Shown: positions 43,064 to 53,400 of the stretch, in pieces | How the letters are laid out: every line of letters begins with the position of its first letter | Position numbering within the stretch: position 1 is the stretch's first letter | DNA from: DATKYQ01 sp964640665 | GTDB lineage: Bacteria; Myxococcota; B64-G9 | DNA length: 64,000 nucleotides | Assembly: GCA_964640665.1 (NCBI GenBank) | Contig: CAZXHT010000015.1 | Span: 17,359-81,358 of the forward strand | Direction: 5' to 3' | Notes under the pieces: generated by a model | Databases searched by the model: none | The model's input: the letters and a program-made list of their open reading frames with translations, nothing else | Told to the model about the DNA's origin: nothing | Made by a program: the position numbers and the translations under genes

Positions 43064-44504
43064 AAAGTATCAGCACCGAGAATATTTCAAGCCGGCCGAG
43101 GAGCATCAGCAGGCTCATGACCCACTTGGCCACGTCAGGTAGATGGGCCCAGTTGCAGACGGGTCCCACGGCTCCCAGGCCGGGGCCTATGTTGCCCAAG
43201 GCCGCGGCCGATGCAGACGCGGAACTCACCAGATCGTACCCGCAGGCAGCCATTACCAACAGGCCGACAACAAAGGTGGCGGAGTAGATCACACCAAAGG
43301 CGAGTATGTTCGAAACGATGCCGGGCTCGATCACCTTCTCTCCCACGCGAACCACCCGCACGGCATGGGGAAATATCAGCCGCTGCAACTCCCGCACAAG
43401 CGCCTTGGCGAATACCAAAAGACGGGCGCTTTTCATCCCGCCCCCGGTCGATCCCATGCAACCTCCCGAAAACATGAGCAGCACCATAACCAGGCGCATC
43501 AGCTGGGGCCAGGTGTCGAAATCGGTTGTGGCGTAGCCGGTGGTGGTCCCGATCGACACAACCTGAAAGGTAACCTGGCGGATGTGATCTTCGATACCTC
43601 GACCGGATGGGACGACAAGCAGGCCCACCAGAATGCTAGCCAGCATGATTCCGGCATACAGCCGGAACTCGGGGTTGCGAATCAGCGGTTTGGCATTCAG
43701 CCTGAACAGCTGGGCATGCAACGAGAAGTTCATTCCTGCTACGAACATGAAAAAGATGATGATCCATTGGGCAACGGGACCGAAGTAGGCGACGGACTCC
43801 CCATGCGGGGAGTAGCCGCCCGTGGACATGGTTGTGAAGGTGTGACAGAAAGCATCGAAGATATCGGCGCCGGCCAGCTCGAGCAGGATCACTTCGGCGG
43901 CAGAGATGATCAAGTATATTTTCCAAAGATCCTTAGCCGCGTCCGTGATCCGCTGGCGGTCCTTTTCGAAAGCCACACCTCCGGGTGCCTCAGCCCTCAA
44001 CAGGCGATAGCCCCCCATGCCCAGGAACGAGAGCAAGGCAACGCTCAGCACGACGATGCCCATCCCCCCCAGCCACTGGGTCATGCAGCGCCAGAACTGC
44101 AGGCCGTGCGGGATCTTCTCTATCTCCATCCCGGGACTACCGAAAACGGTCGACCCGGTGGTGGTGAAACCGCTGATGATCTCGAAGAAGGCATCGGTGA
44201 TGCCCAGCATGCCGCATATTATGAAGGGCAATGTTCCCAGGAGGACCGCTGACAGCCAGGCGCAGGTGACGACCGCGAAGCCTTCGCGCCGGCCGACCTG
44301 GTCTGCAAAACTGTGGAACTTGCGCCTGATGTAAAAACCCAGGCCCAGTGAAAAGGTCGCAGTCACGAAGAAACTGACTATCTCCAGATCCTCGATAGAG
44401 CTCTTCGAATCGTAGACAATGGCCACGATCAGGGGCGCGAACAAGCACACCCCCAGGATGATAAACAGGTAACCCAGAACCGAAAGGACCGCGCGCCAGC
44501 GCAT
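43038..44504 (-). CDS. trkH: Trk-type potassium uptake protein TrkH
   Basis: A 488-residue channel subunit of the Trk/Ktr K+ uptake system. Four pore-loop repeats carry the filter signatures: SGFTTTGSTVF, TTMSTGGYSPHG, GTTTGYATTDF and AALGNIGPGLGAVGP. GGGMKSARLLVF is the conserved gating loop. It is encoded directly after trkA (3-base gap), so the channel and its regulatory subunit are made together. Its 3' end overlaps the convergent membrane-protein gene by 26 bases. Confidence 0.95.
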   Translation of the reverse strand: MRWRAVLSVLGYLFIILGVCLFAPLIVAIVYDSKSSIEDLEIVSFFVTATFSLGLGFYIRRKFHSFADQVGRREGFAVVTCAWLSAVLLGTLPFIICGMLGITDAFFEIISGFTTTGSTVFGSPGMEIEKIPHGLQFWRCMTQWLGGMGIVVLSVALLSFLGMGGYRLLRAEAPGGVAFEKDRQRITDAAKDLWKIYLIISAAEVILLELAGADIFDAFCHTFTTMSTGGYSPHGESVAYFGPVAQWIIIFFMFVAGMNFSLHAQLFRLNAKPLIRNPEFRLYAGIMLASILVGLLVVPSGRGIEDHIRQVTFQVVSIGTTTGYATTDFDTWPQLMRLVMVLLMFSGGCMGSTGGGMKSARLLVFAKALVRELQRLIFPHAVRVVRVGEKVIEPGIVSNILAFGVIYSATFVVGLLVMAACGYDLVSSASASAAALGNIGPGLGAVGPVCNWAHLPDVAKWVMSLLMLLGRLEIFSVLILFTPWAWKR

Positions 44505-44507
44505 TGT

Positions 44508-45866
44508 TCAAAACCGCCGGCGCTGCGTGAAGAGCTTCTCGATCTTGGGGATGGCGTCCGGCAACGCGAATACTACGACGTCGTCTCCAGGCTGGATCAG
44601 AGTGTCTCCTGTCGGAATCTGCATCTTCCCGTCGCGGACTATGGCTCCGATCAGCGCATTCCTCGGGAAGGCCAGATCGCGGATCTTGTGCTTGACTGCC
44701 GGCGACTTCTCGGAAGCCTCCATCTCGATGATCTCGGCGCGGCTCTCCGCCAGCCGGGTAACCGAATGTATATGACCGCGGCGCACATGCATCAGGATCT
44801 CGCCCACTGTCACCAGGCGCGGATTGATGACTATCTCGACACCCAGGCTGTCCATGACCGGAACGTACTCGGGTTGCTGCACCATGACCGCGGCGTCGGT
44901 ATGGGAGTGTTTCTTGGCCAGCAAGGCCGACATCATGTTGTGCTGATCGTTATCAGCCAGGGCGCAGAAAAGATCACACTTGTCCAGCGAGGCTTCCTCC
45001 AGAACATCGAGGTTGGTCTCGTCTCCCTTGAGGACCGTGACCTTTTTCAGTCGCTCGGACGCCTCGAATGCCTTTTCACCGTCGGGCTCTATCAGGAAAA
45101 CCCTTTCAACCTTATCCTGGATTCTCTCGGCCAGTTGCAGCCCGATGCGGCTCGCTCCGAAAATGATCACGTGGCCGACCTTCTTGGGTCGCCTGTGGAT
45201 GAACGGAGCAACGAACTGCAAGGTATCGGCAGATACCAGCAAGTGAATGTTGTCACCAGGCTCGATCCTGTCATGGCCCTTGGGGACGATGACCTCGTCC
45301 GCCCGGGTGATATAAAGGATCAGAAAAGCATCCAAAGAGCTTACTTCCCGCACTTCTGCAAGGGTCTTACCCGCAAGCGGGCTGTCCGCCAAGATGTCGA
45401 AGCCCAACATCAGCACTTGGCCATCGGCCAGATTTGCAAAGTCGTTGGAGCCGGGTATCTCGATCATGCTCACCAGGGCATCGACAATTGCGGGATCGGG
45501 GTTGATAACCTGATCGATACCCAGTTCCTTGAGCGGGAAAATGCAGCCCTCTTCCAGGTACTCCTGGTTGCGCAGGCGCACGATGCGGTGCTCGACACCC
45601 ATGCGGCTGGCCAGCATGCCCACTACCAGGTTAACCTCGTCAACGTCAGTGACCGCGATGATCATCTCGGCCGACTCGATCCCCGCGCGCCTGAGCACGC
45701 TGGGCATGCCGGCGTTGCCCAAAACTGCGAGCACGTCCAGCTTCTCTCCGATTTCCCTGACTTTCCGCCGATCCTGATCGATCATGGCCACCTGGTGGCC
45801 CTCCAGGGAGAGTTGCTCGGCCAACGATTTACCGACCACACCGGCGCCGACAATGAGGATGTTCAT
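44508..45866 (-). CDS. trkA: Trk potassium uptake regulatory subunit TrkA
   Basis: A 452-residue cytoplasmic NAD/ATP-binding regulator with two tandem RCK units. The first begins MNILIVGAGVVGKSLAEQL and the second HVIIFGASRIGLQLAERI near residue 230. Each Rossmann N-domain is followed by a C-domain (TrkA_C). This twin-RCK layout is typical of TrkA. It sits upstream of trkH in the same operon. ATG at 45866 is in good frame context though the ribosome site is weak. It is divergent from the MopE-like lipoprotein gene, 131 bases away. Confidence 0.95.
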   Translation of the reverse strand: MNILIVGAGVVGKSLAEQLSLEGHQVAMIDQDRRKVREIGEKLDVLAVLGNAGMPSVLRRAGIESAEMIIAVTDVDEVNLVVGMLASRMGVEHRIVRLRNQEYLEEGCIFPLKELGIDQVINPDPAIVDALVSMIEIPGSNDFANLADGQVLMLGFDILADSPLAGKTLAEVREVSSLDAFLILYITRADEVIVPKGHDRIEPGDNIHLLVSADTLQFVAPFIHRRPKKVGHVIIFGASRIGLQLAERIQDKVERVFLIEPDGEKAFEASERLKKVTVLKGDETNLDVLEEASLDKCDLFCALADNDQHNMMSALLAKKHSHTDAAVMVQQPEYVPVMDSLGVEIVINPRLVTVGEILMHVRRGHIHSVTRLAESRAEIIEMEASEKSPAVKHKIRDLAFPRNALIGAIVRDGKMQIPTGDTLIQPGDDVVVFALPDAIPKIEKLFTQRRRF

Positions 45867-45997
45867 GCGGGTCCGATAGTAGAAGAGCGAGAATCAGGAG
45901 TCAATCAACTATTCGAATCCCACATCTGCATTGCATCATTGCAATCCGCCTCCACTCGCGTTAGCATCACCCATTATCAAATCAGGGAGGTAAACAA

Positions 45998-47644
45998 ATG
46001 AAACGATCTGTTTATGTGGGCCCTTTTGTTTTTTCTCTGGCGTTGGTGCTCGTCGGCTCGGCTTGCGGCAGTTCGGGCGAGGATTGCACCGGGGTCGGCA
46101 TGGAGTTGTGCGCCGGCCAGTGCGTCAATACCCAGACCAGTTCCAGCGACTGCGGCGGCTGCGGCAACGCCTGCACCGGGGGGACGGTTTGCGTCCAGGG
46201 CAGCTGCACATGCTCGGGGACCGGGGTCGAGATGTGCGACGGCGAGTGCACAAACACTCAGACCGACGCCAACCACTGCGGCGGCTGCAGCACGGTCTGC
46301 GGCGGCGGGGCCACCTGCTCGGCCGGAAACTGCGCTTGCTCTGGCGGGCTGACCTACTGCGTCGACAAATGCGTCAACACAAACACCGACGACCAGAACT
46401 GCGGAGCCTGCCTGGCCCCCTGCTCGGGCGATCTGCAATGCATCCAGGGTCACTGCCTGACCGCCTACGATGAAAGCTGCGACGGCGAGGACAACGACTT
46501 CGACGGCCTGACCGACGAGGACGAAAACGGCCAGCCCCTGGCCCGCGCCTGCGACAACCTGTGCGGCCCGGGAACCGAGACCTGCACGGGCGGCGCCTAC
46601 GCCGGCTGCACCGCCCCCGTCTCTGTCGACGAGGTCTGCGACGAGGCCGACAACGACTGCGACGGCCTGACCGACGAGGGCGTTACCAACACTTACTACG
46701 ATGACTACGACCTCGACGGCTACGGCGACCCCGACCTGGCCTGGGCCACCGAGGCCTGCTCGCTACCCGCGGGCCCCTCCCAGAGCGGCGGTGTCTACGT
46801 CGAGGACAACACCGATTGCGACGACCTGGATGACACCATCAACCCGGGAGCCACAGACGGCCCGCCCGACTTCTGCGACACGTACGACAACGACTGCGAC
46901 GAAAACACCGACGAGGGCTGCACCTGTTCACCGAACGGCGCCGAGCGTGACTGCGGCACCGACGAGGGCGAGTGCAACCACGGCACCCAGATCTGTAGCA
47001 GTGTTGACGGCTGGGGCGACTGCGGCGGGGTCGATTACGTGCCGCCTGCCCTGGGCGAGGAATGCAACGGCCTCGACGACGACTGCGACGGAGAAACCGA
47101 CGAGGAGCTGGCCGACGACGCCTACGAGAACAACGATAGCTGCGCCCAGGCCCGCCACCTTCCCGACGCTAACGAGGACTGGGGCGAGGTCGCGGTCGAC
47201 TCGCTGTCGCTCTACCACGGCGCGTCGACCGATCCCGACAGCGACTGGTACATCATACACGCCGAGGAGGCCACCCACTTCGATTGCATCCTTCATCCGG
47301 GCGACTGGCAGTGCAACTTCCGCTGGCACGCCATCCTGACCGTGCCGTCCGACGCTGTCCACGAGGACTATGTCATGTGCATCAAGACCGGCGGCACCTG
47401 TGGAAGCTTCGACTACAACTTCTGCACCGACGATGTCGACAGCGCCGCCGTCTATGACGCCGGAAGCCACAGCTACACCATGGTGCTCACCTGGGACGGC
47501 ACCTGCGGCCTGGACGACAGCTGGGACTTCTACGTCCAGGTGAAAAACGCAGCCGGTGCCGCCAACTCGTGCCAGAACTACTCTCTGGGCTTCGAGCTGA
47601 CCTACGACGGACCGATCAGCTCCGACCCGTGCTCGGACGACTAG
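45998..47644 (+). CDS. Cys/Asp-rich lipoprotein with MopE-type metal-binding repeats
   Basis: A 548-residue secreted or surface lipoprotein. The signal peptide ends in a lipobox (VLVGSAC). Three Cys-rich units (about 30-145) of the form C-G-C-NTQT---CGGC---C precede four MopE-type units (CDGEDNDFDGLTDED, CDEADNDCDGLTDEG, CDTYDNDCDENTDEG, CNGLDDDCDGETDEE), which resemble calcium- or copper-binding loops. A C-terminal beta-sandwich (about 380-540, starting DDAYENNDSC) resembles a pre-peptidase C-terminal domain. GGGAGG precedes the ATG. The function is unknown; the repeats suggest metal binding or surface attachment. Confidence 0.75.
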   Translation: MKRSVYVGPFVFSLALVLVGSACGSSGEDCTGVGMELCAGQCVNTQTSSSDCGGCGNACTGGTVCVQGSCTCSGTGVEMCDGECTNTQTDANHCGGCSTVCGGGATCSAGNCACSGGLTYCVDKCVNTNTDDQNCGACLAPCSGDLQCIQGHCLTAYDESCDGEDNDFDGLTDEDENGQPLARACDNLCGPGTETCTGGAYAGCTAPVSVDEVCDEADNDCDGLTDEGVTNTYYDDYDLDGYGDPDLAWATEACSLPAGPSQSGGVYVEDNTDCDDLDDTINPGATDGPPDFCDTYDNDCDENTDEGCTCSPNGAERDCGTDEGECNHGTQICSSVDGWGDCGGVDYVPPALGEECNGLDDDCDGETDEELADDAYENNDSCAQARHLPDANEDWGEVAVDSLSLYHGASTDPDSDWYIIHAEEATHFDCILHPGDWQCNFRWHAILTVPSDAVHEDYVMCIKTGGTCGSFDYNFCTDDVDSAAVYDAGSHSYTMVLTWDGTCGLDDSWDFYVQVKNAAGAANSCQNYSLGFELTYDGPISSDPCSDD

Positions 47645-47663
47645 ACGCCCGACTAAACACCGG

Positions 47664-47694
47664 TTGACCAATACTTTCCAGCGTGCAATAAGAT
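47664..47694 (+). promoter_or_regulatory. Weak candidate promoter of the catabolic operon
   Basis: TTGACC (47664-47669) and TAAGAT (47689-47694) are separated by 19 bases, upstream of the long plus-strand operon. The spacing is longer than ideal, and both boxes deviate from consensus, so the call is tentative. Confidence 0.25.
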
Positions 47695-47719
47695 TCTCTG
47701 ATAGTTTCGCCTTGATAGC

Positions 47720-47739
47720 GGGTCTTCGGGGGGAGACCC
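47720..47739 (+). promoter_or_regulatory. Leader hairpin upstream of the catabolic operon
   Basis: GGGTCT (47720-47725) and AGACCC (47734-47739) form a perfect six-base stem with an eight-base G-rich loop. It lies in the transcribed leader just before the ribosome-binding site AAGGAGG (47750-47756). No T-run follows, so it could be a leader structure or weak attenuator rather than a terminator. Confidence 0.35.
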
Positions 47740-47766
47740 ATCCGCCCCTAAGGAGGTCCAGGCAAG

Positions 47767-49716
47767 ATGAAACCAGGAGAGAAGAAGTATCCCCATGTTT
47801 TCTCGCCCGGCAAGATCGGGAAAATGGAGGTCAAGAACCGCATCAAGTACGCCTCCACCGAGACCAACTTCAACTACGGCGACGGCTACGTCTCGGACAA
47901 GGAAGTCGCCTACATGGAGGCCCAGGCCCGCGGCGGCTCCGGTATGGTCACCACCCAGGGGGCCTATACCGATCCCCACGGCGAGGGGCAGGGATACGTG
48001 GGTATGATGAGCATCGCCGACGACAGGTTCATCCCCGGCCTGCGCCGCATCTCCGACGCCATTCACAAGCACGGCGCCAAGGCGGTCTTGCAGTTGATGC
48101 ACTGCGGCCGGGTGGGCGGCATCAATATCGACTACACCGTCGGCCCTTCGGTCGTCAAGCAGCGCATCCCGCGTTTCCGCGAGCCGGTTGAGATGAGCCG
48201 CGAGGACATCGAGCGCAGCATCGACGAACACGTCAAGGGTGCGCGGCGCTGCATCGAGTCCGGCTTCGACGCGGTCGAGATCTCGGGCATCGTCGGCTAC
48301 CTGCTCTCCAACTTCATATCCAGCTACACAAACCTGCGCAGCGACGAGTACGGCGGCGACATCAAGGGCCGGGCCAAGTTCATGACAGACATCGTCAGCG
48401 GCATAAGAGGCGAAGTCGGCCCCGACTACCCGATCATCATCCGCCTGTGCGCCGACGAGCTGTTGCAAGACCGCGGCGGCAACAAGGAAGAAGAATCGCT
48501 CGAGGTGATCAAGCTGGCCGAGGCCGCCGGGGCCGACTGCTTGTCAGTCACCGCCGGCTGGCAGGAATCGGCCGTCTCGGTTATCTCGCGCGATTGCCGG
48601 ATGGGCTCGTGGCTCTACCTGGCAAAGAGAGTACGCGAGGCTTTGAAACCCGAGACCGCGGTTTCGATGGCCTACCGGCTGTTTTTGGCCGAGTATCCCG
48701 AGCGGGCCATCGCCGCAGGCGAACTCGATTTCTGGGAGGCCTGCCGGCCGATGATCGCCGATCCCAACCTGCCCAACAAGATCCTCGAGGGCCGCGAGGA
48801 CGAGATCATCCCCTGCATGGCCTGCAACATCTGCCTGGCGCGCCTGTTCCGCGACGCAGAGTTGAACTGCATGGTGCGCCCTTCGCTGGGCCACGAGTCC
48901 GAGGCCGAGTATGGCTTCTACGGCTTCCCGAAGACGTCACATTCCAAGAAGATCTGGATCATCGGCGCCGGTGTGGCCGGCATGCAGGCCGGCGCGATCG
49001 CCGCCGAGAAGGGCCACCGGGTCACAATCAGCGAAAAGAGTGACAAGCTCGGCGGCCAGTTGGCAATAGCCTCCAACGGGCCCTGGGGCGACAATGAATT
49101 CATGCGCCTGGTGAACTATCTCAAGTTGCGCTGCGAGAACGCCGGCGTCGAGTTCGAGACCGGCAAGACCGTCACGGCCGAAGAGATCAAGGAATCGACG
49201 GCCGACGAGATCGTCGTCGCCACCGGGGCGATTCCGACAAGCGAGTTGCCGGGCGCCGACGGCGACAGCGTCGTCTCTTGCCTGGACGTAATCGACGGCA
49301 AGCTCAAGCCCGGCAAGAACATCGTCATCCTCGGCTCGGGCGGAGTGGCCATCGCCACCGCGCTTTACCTGCTCGAAAACGGCGAATACAACATCACCAT
49401 CGTGCACCTGGGCAGGAAACCAGGCCCGGACGTCAACCCCTCCTACATCTGGCGCTACATGTCCAAGCTGAAGGAGGGCAAGGTGGCCCGGGTAGCCTTC
49501 GCGCGGCCCGAAAAGATCACCGACAAGGGCGTGCAGGTAAAGACCGCAGACGGCGATAAATTCGTCGAGGCTGACACCGTCATTCTGGCCCAAATGCACC
49601 CAGTCAACGATTTGTTCAAGGCCCGCAAGGGAATCAGCCTGATCGGCGACGCCATCATTCCGCGGCGCGGAAACTCGGCGGTGCTGGACGGATACAAGCT
49701 GGGCATGCGCCTGTAA
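47767..49716 (+). CDS. Old Yellow Enzyme / 2,4-dienoyl-CoA reductase-like flavoprotein
   Basis: A 649-residue enzyme with the FadH layout. An N-terminal FMN barrel (VLQLMHCGRVG, DAVEISGIVGYLLSNF, RSDEYGGD) is followed by the Fe-S ligands CMACNICLAR plus a later Cys, and a C-terminal FAD/NAD(P) domain (IWIIGAGVAGMQAG; NIVILGSGGVAIATALYL). It should use NAD(P)H to reduce an enoyl- or dienoyl-CoA or related unsaturated substrate. AAGGAGG precedes the ATG. It is the first gene of the catabolic operon, 13 bases ahead of the ferredoxin. Related aryl- and naphthoyl-CoA reductases belong to this family, but the substrate is unproven. Confidence 0.85.
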   Translation: MKPGEKKYPHVFSPGKIGKMEVKNRIKYASTETNFNYGDGYVSDKEVAYMEAQARGGSGMVTTQGAYTDPHGEGQGYVGMMSIADDRFIPGLRRISDAIHKHGAKAVLQLMHCGRVGGINIDYTVGPSVVKQRIPRFREPVEMSREDIERSIDEHVKGARRCIESGFDAVEISGIVGYLLSNFISSYTNLRSDEYGGDIKGRAKFMTDIVSGIRGEVGPDYPIIIRLCADELLQDRGGNKEEESLEVIKLAEAAGADCLSVTAGWQESAVSVISRDCRMGSWLYLAKRVREALKPETAVSMAYRLFLAEYPERAIAAGELDFWEACRPMIADPNLPNKILEGREDEIIPCMACNICLARLFRDAELNCMVRPSLGHESEAEYGFYGFPKTSHSKKIWIIGAGVAGMQAGAIAAEKGHRVTISEKSDKLGGQLAIASNGPWGDNEFMRLVNYLKLRCENAGVEFETGKTVTAEEIKESTADEIVVATGAIPTSELPGADGDSVVSCLDVIDGKLKPGKNIVILGSGGVAIATALYLLENGEYNITIVHLGRKPGPDVNPSYIWRYMSKLKEGKVARVAFARPEKITDKGVQVKTADGDKFVEADTVILAQMHPVNDLFKARKGISLIGDAIIPRRGNSAVLDGYKLGMRL

Positions 49717-49729
49717 GAGGAGAATCGCC

Positions 49730-50026
49730 ATGATACCCAAGGTAGACGTTTTCAAGTGTGACGGGTGCGGGATTTGCGTCAAGCGCTGCCCGCCCCAGGT
49801 GATGGGCCTGGTGCAGAACCGGGCGGTGATCCTGGTCGATCTGTGCGAGGAATGCGGCATCTGCCACGAGGTGTGCCCAATCCACGCCATTCACTTCCGC
49901 CTGCCCAACCAGGGAGTGGCTGCGATGCACGAGTCGTACACGGTACCGCGCCAGGCTACGCCCAATCCGGGCAACTGGACGGTCGGCGTGCCGTTGGGCC
50001 GCGACGGGGCCGGACACTACAAGTGA
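49730..50026 (+). CDS. 4Fe-4S ferredoxin (2x[4Fe-4S])
   Basis: A 98-residue electron carrier with two clusters, FKCDGCGICVKRCP and DLCEECGICHEVCP. A 38-residue C-terminal tail (RQATPNPGNWTVGVPLGRDG) is unusual for simple bacterial ferredoxins and may dock to a partner. GAGGAG lies before the ATG. It sits between the flavoprotein and the VOC gene and probably links the reductase or IorAB to the cellular ferredoxin pool. Confidence 0.9.
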   Translation: MIPKVDVFKCDGCGICVKRCPPQVMGLVQNRAVILVDLCEECGICHEVCPIHAIHFRLPNQGVAAMHESYTVPRQATPNPGNWTVGVPLGRDGAGHYK

Positions 50027-50043
50027 GCACGGAGGATATAGCC

Positions 50044-50463
50044 ATGAAAGTCAACAAGATCGATCATATCTGCATCGCGGTGAAGAATCTCGACCAGGCC
50101 TGCAAGAAGTGGGAACCGATCCTCGGCAAGGACAAACCCGACGACGAGTACATCGACGAGCCCGAGAAGATCAAGGTGGCCCGCTACTGGGTCGGCGGGG
50201 TCGGCTTCGAGTTGATGGAGTCGACAACGCCCGACGGCGACGTGGCCAAGTTCATCGAGAAGCGCGGCGAGGGCATCATGCTGATGTCCTTCAACGTGGA
50301 CAACACCCGCGCGGCCATCGACGATCTCAAGGGTCAGGGTTACCCGTTCATCGGTGGTGCCCGCAAGTTCCGCGACTGCGAGTTCGCCTTCATTCATCCC
50401 AAGGCGGTCAACGGCGTCTTGCTCGAGGTGATCGACTACAAGTGGGATGAGCTGAAGAAGTAA
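50044..50463 (+). CDS. VOC-superfamily protein, methylmalonyl-CoA epimerase-like but lacking a metal His
   Basis: A 139-residue protein with the epimerase pattern: KIDHICIAVKNLDQACKKWE at the N-terminus and GVLLEVIDY at the end. The segment that normally reads GEG-HH-AF-V carries no His (GEGIMLMSFNV), so a canonical metal ligand is missing. It may be a non-catalytic or different-substrate VOC protein rather than a true epimerase. GGAGG lies before the ATG. It is 17 bases after the ferredoxin and upstream of the IorA fusion. The presence of an acyl-CoA mutase downstream explains why an epimerase-like gene would be kept here. Confidence 0.65.
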   Translation: MKVNKIDHICIAVKNLDQACKKWEPILGKDKPDDEYIDEPEKIKVARYWVGGVGFELMESTTPDGDVAKFIEKRGEGIMLMSFNVDNTRAAIDDLKGQGYPFIGGARKFRDCEFAFIHPKAVNGVLLEVIDYKWDELKK

Positions 50464-50494
50464 CCGGCGGCCCGCCGCCTCACCGAGGCGTGAG

Positions 50495-53400
50495 ATGTCC
50501 GAGCACCAGAAAGATCCTCTGCTTGTCGATGTCGAGGGACACGCCGATTGCCTGCTCGGCAACGAGGCCATTGTGCGCGGCGCACTGGAGGCCGGCGTGG
50601 CCTTCGCCTCGGGCTATCCCGGCACGCCCTCTTCCGAGATAAGCGACTCCTTCGCCCGCGTGGCCGGCCGCTTGGGAATTCATTTCGAGTACTCGATCAA
50701 CGAAAAGATCGCCCTCGAGACGGCCTTCGGCGCCAGCCTGGCCGGCGCCCGGGCCATGTGCGCCATGAAGCACCTCGGCCTGATGTACGCAGGCGATCCG
50801 CTCTCGACCATCCCTTACATCGGCCCGGTCGGCGGCCTGGTGATCGTCTCGGCCGGAGATCCGTCTTGCCGTACCAGCCCCAACGAGCAAGACCAGCGCC
50901 TGCTGGCGCCGATGCTGCATATCCCGGTGCTCGATCCGGCAACTCCCGAAGAGGCCTACCGTATGGCGATCTTCGCCTTCGATCTTTCCGAGAGTAGCCG
51001 GCTGCCGGTGTTGCTGCGACCCACTACCCGTGTCTGTCACTCGCGTGCCGTGATCCGCTATGGCAAGCTGCGAGCCCCTGTCGTTACGGGCTTCGTCCGC
51101 GACCCGCAGCGCTTCGTCCCCATTCCAGCAAACGCCCGCCGGCTGAGAATCGAGCTAAGTGAAAAGATCGAGCAGGCCCGCCGCATGCTCGAGGCCTCGC
51201 CCTTCGTCTCATCTTCCGGCAGCGGCGATTCGGCCATCCTGGCCTCTGGCGCCCCGGCCGCAACTTGCGCCGACCTGCTTGAAGAGTTGGGCCTGACCGG
51301 CAAGTTGCGCCTGTTGACGCTCGGAGCGGTCTACCCGTTGCCCGGGGAAAAGCTTCTAGCGCTTCTGGACGGTGTGCGCCGGGTGCTGGTCGTTGAGGAG
51401 TTGTCTCCCTTTATCGAAGATGCCTTGAGCGCCCTGCTCACCCGCCGAGGCCTGTCGCTCGAACTGCTCGGCAAGCGCAGCGGACATCTGCCCGTCGAGT
51501 TCGAGTACACTCCCGAGATCATTCAGCGCGCGCTGCATTCGGGACTCGGCCTCGGCCGACCGGTCCCCAAGCAGCCGAGCTTCCAGGAGGCCCCGGCCCG
51601 GCCGCCCTCGCTGTGTCCCGGCTGCCCGCACCGGGCCGCGCAGTTCGCGTTGCGCACGGTATTCGGCGACGAGGAACTGTATTTCAACGACATCGGCTGC
51701 TACACGCTGGGTTACGGCCCCCCGCTGAACACCGCCGACGCGCTTTTGAGCATGGGCGCCTCCTTCACCCTGGCGGCGGGAGCCGCGCGGGTCACCGGGA
51801 AACGTACTGTTGGCATCATGGGCGACTCGACCTTCTTCCACTCCGGCATGCCGGCCCTGCTCGACGCTATAAAGGAAAACTCCGACGTGGTAGCCGTCGT
51901 CCTCGACAACCATGTCACCGGGATGACCGGCTTCCAGGAAAGTCCCACTGTCGAAAGGGTCGGCGACGAGTTCCGGCGCAGGGTAACGATCGCCTCGGTG
52001 GCAAAGGTTCTGGGCACATCACAGGTCGAGACAATCGACCCTTATGACCTGCCGGCGACCATCGCGGCCTTCGAGCGGGCGCGCGGGGCGCGCGGCGTGA
52101 GCGTGGTGGTCTGCGAACGCACCTGCCCGGTGTACCTGGCGCGCGAGACCAAGGCCTCCCACCCGACCACCATCTATCAGGTCGATCCACTGCGCTGCCG
52201 GGTCTGTTCTCGCGAGGAATGCGGCATGCGTTGCGGCCAGGACGTGGATGCGGGCTTCGAACGCTTCATGGCCCGCGCCCGGGCGCTGGAAATCGACAAA
52301 AGCGCCGACAATCTGCCGGGCCAGGCTCCCTGCAGCCTGAGTTGTCCGTTGGGCCTCTGCATTCAGGGTTACCTCGGACATGTCGCGTCCGGAAACTACC
52401 GTGCCGCCTTCGAAGAGATCGTCCGCCGCGTGCCTCTTCCAGAGAGCGTCTGCCGGGTGTGTCATCGCCCCTGCGAGGCAGCCTGCGTGCGTGCCGCAAT
52501 TGATGAACCGCTGGCCGTGAACGATCTTAAGCGTTTCGTCATCGACTGGGCCGCGAGAAACAAGATCGCCTACCAGCCCGAGTGTGACGAGCCAAGCGGC
52601 ATGCGCGTTGCCGTTGTCGGCGCCGGTCCTTCCGGGCTGGCCGCGGCGCACGACCTTTGCATCAGGGGATACGCGGTCAACCTCTTCGACGCCGCAGAGA
52701 AGCCCGGTGGGCTTTTGAGATACGGGATCCCACCATATCGCCTGCCGCGCCGGGCACTCGATTGCGACCTCGATCGCATCATGAACTTGGGAGTGCAGTT
52801 CGCCGGCAACAAGCGCTTGAGTCGCGACTTTACGACCGCCTCGCTTTTCGAACAGGGTTTCGAGGCCATATACCTGGCCCTGGGAGCCGGCCGCGGCCTG
52901 GCGCTCGATATCGAGGGCGTTGGAGCGCGGGGCAGTCCCGAGTTGATCGACGCGCTCGATTTTCTTGAGACAATCGAGTCGCGTTCCGTCCCCGCGCGGG
53001 TGATCGTTGTCGGCGGCGGTAACGCGGCCATGGACGCCGCCCGCAGCGCCCTGCGCCTGGGGGCTAAGAAGGTCGTAGTGACCTATCGCCGTGATCGCGA
53101 CGAAATGCCGGCCATCGAGGACGAGATCGACGCTGCCCTGGCCGAGGGTGTCGAACTCGCCACCCGGCTTGTGCCTCTGAGGCTCGAGTCCGGGCACCTG
53201 GTTTGCCTGCGCACCGAACCCGGCGAGCCCGACGCCTCCGGGAGGCGGCGCCCAGTACCTATCACCGGCTCCGAGACCGAACTGCCGGCCGACCTGGTCA
53301 TCTCCGCCATCGGCCAGGCACCCGAGTTCAAAGAGAAGGGCTTCGATCGAGAGCCGGGCGGCTTGCTGCGCGTCAATCCCGTATATCTGCAAACCAGCAA

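Noticed and set aside
45900..45960. tRNA-like TTCGAATCC string upstream of the MopE-like gene
   Set aside because: No acceptor stem, D-arm or anticodon arm can be formed around it.
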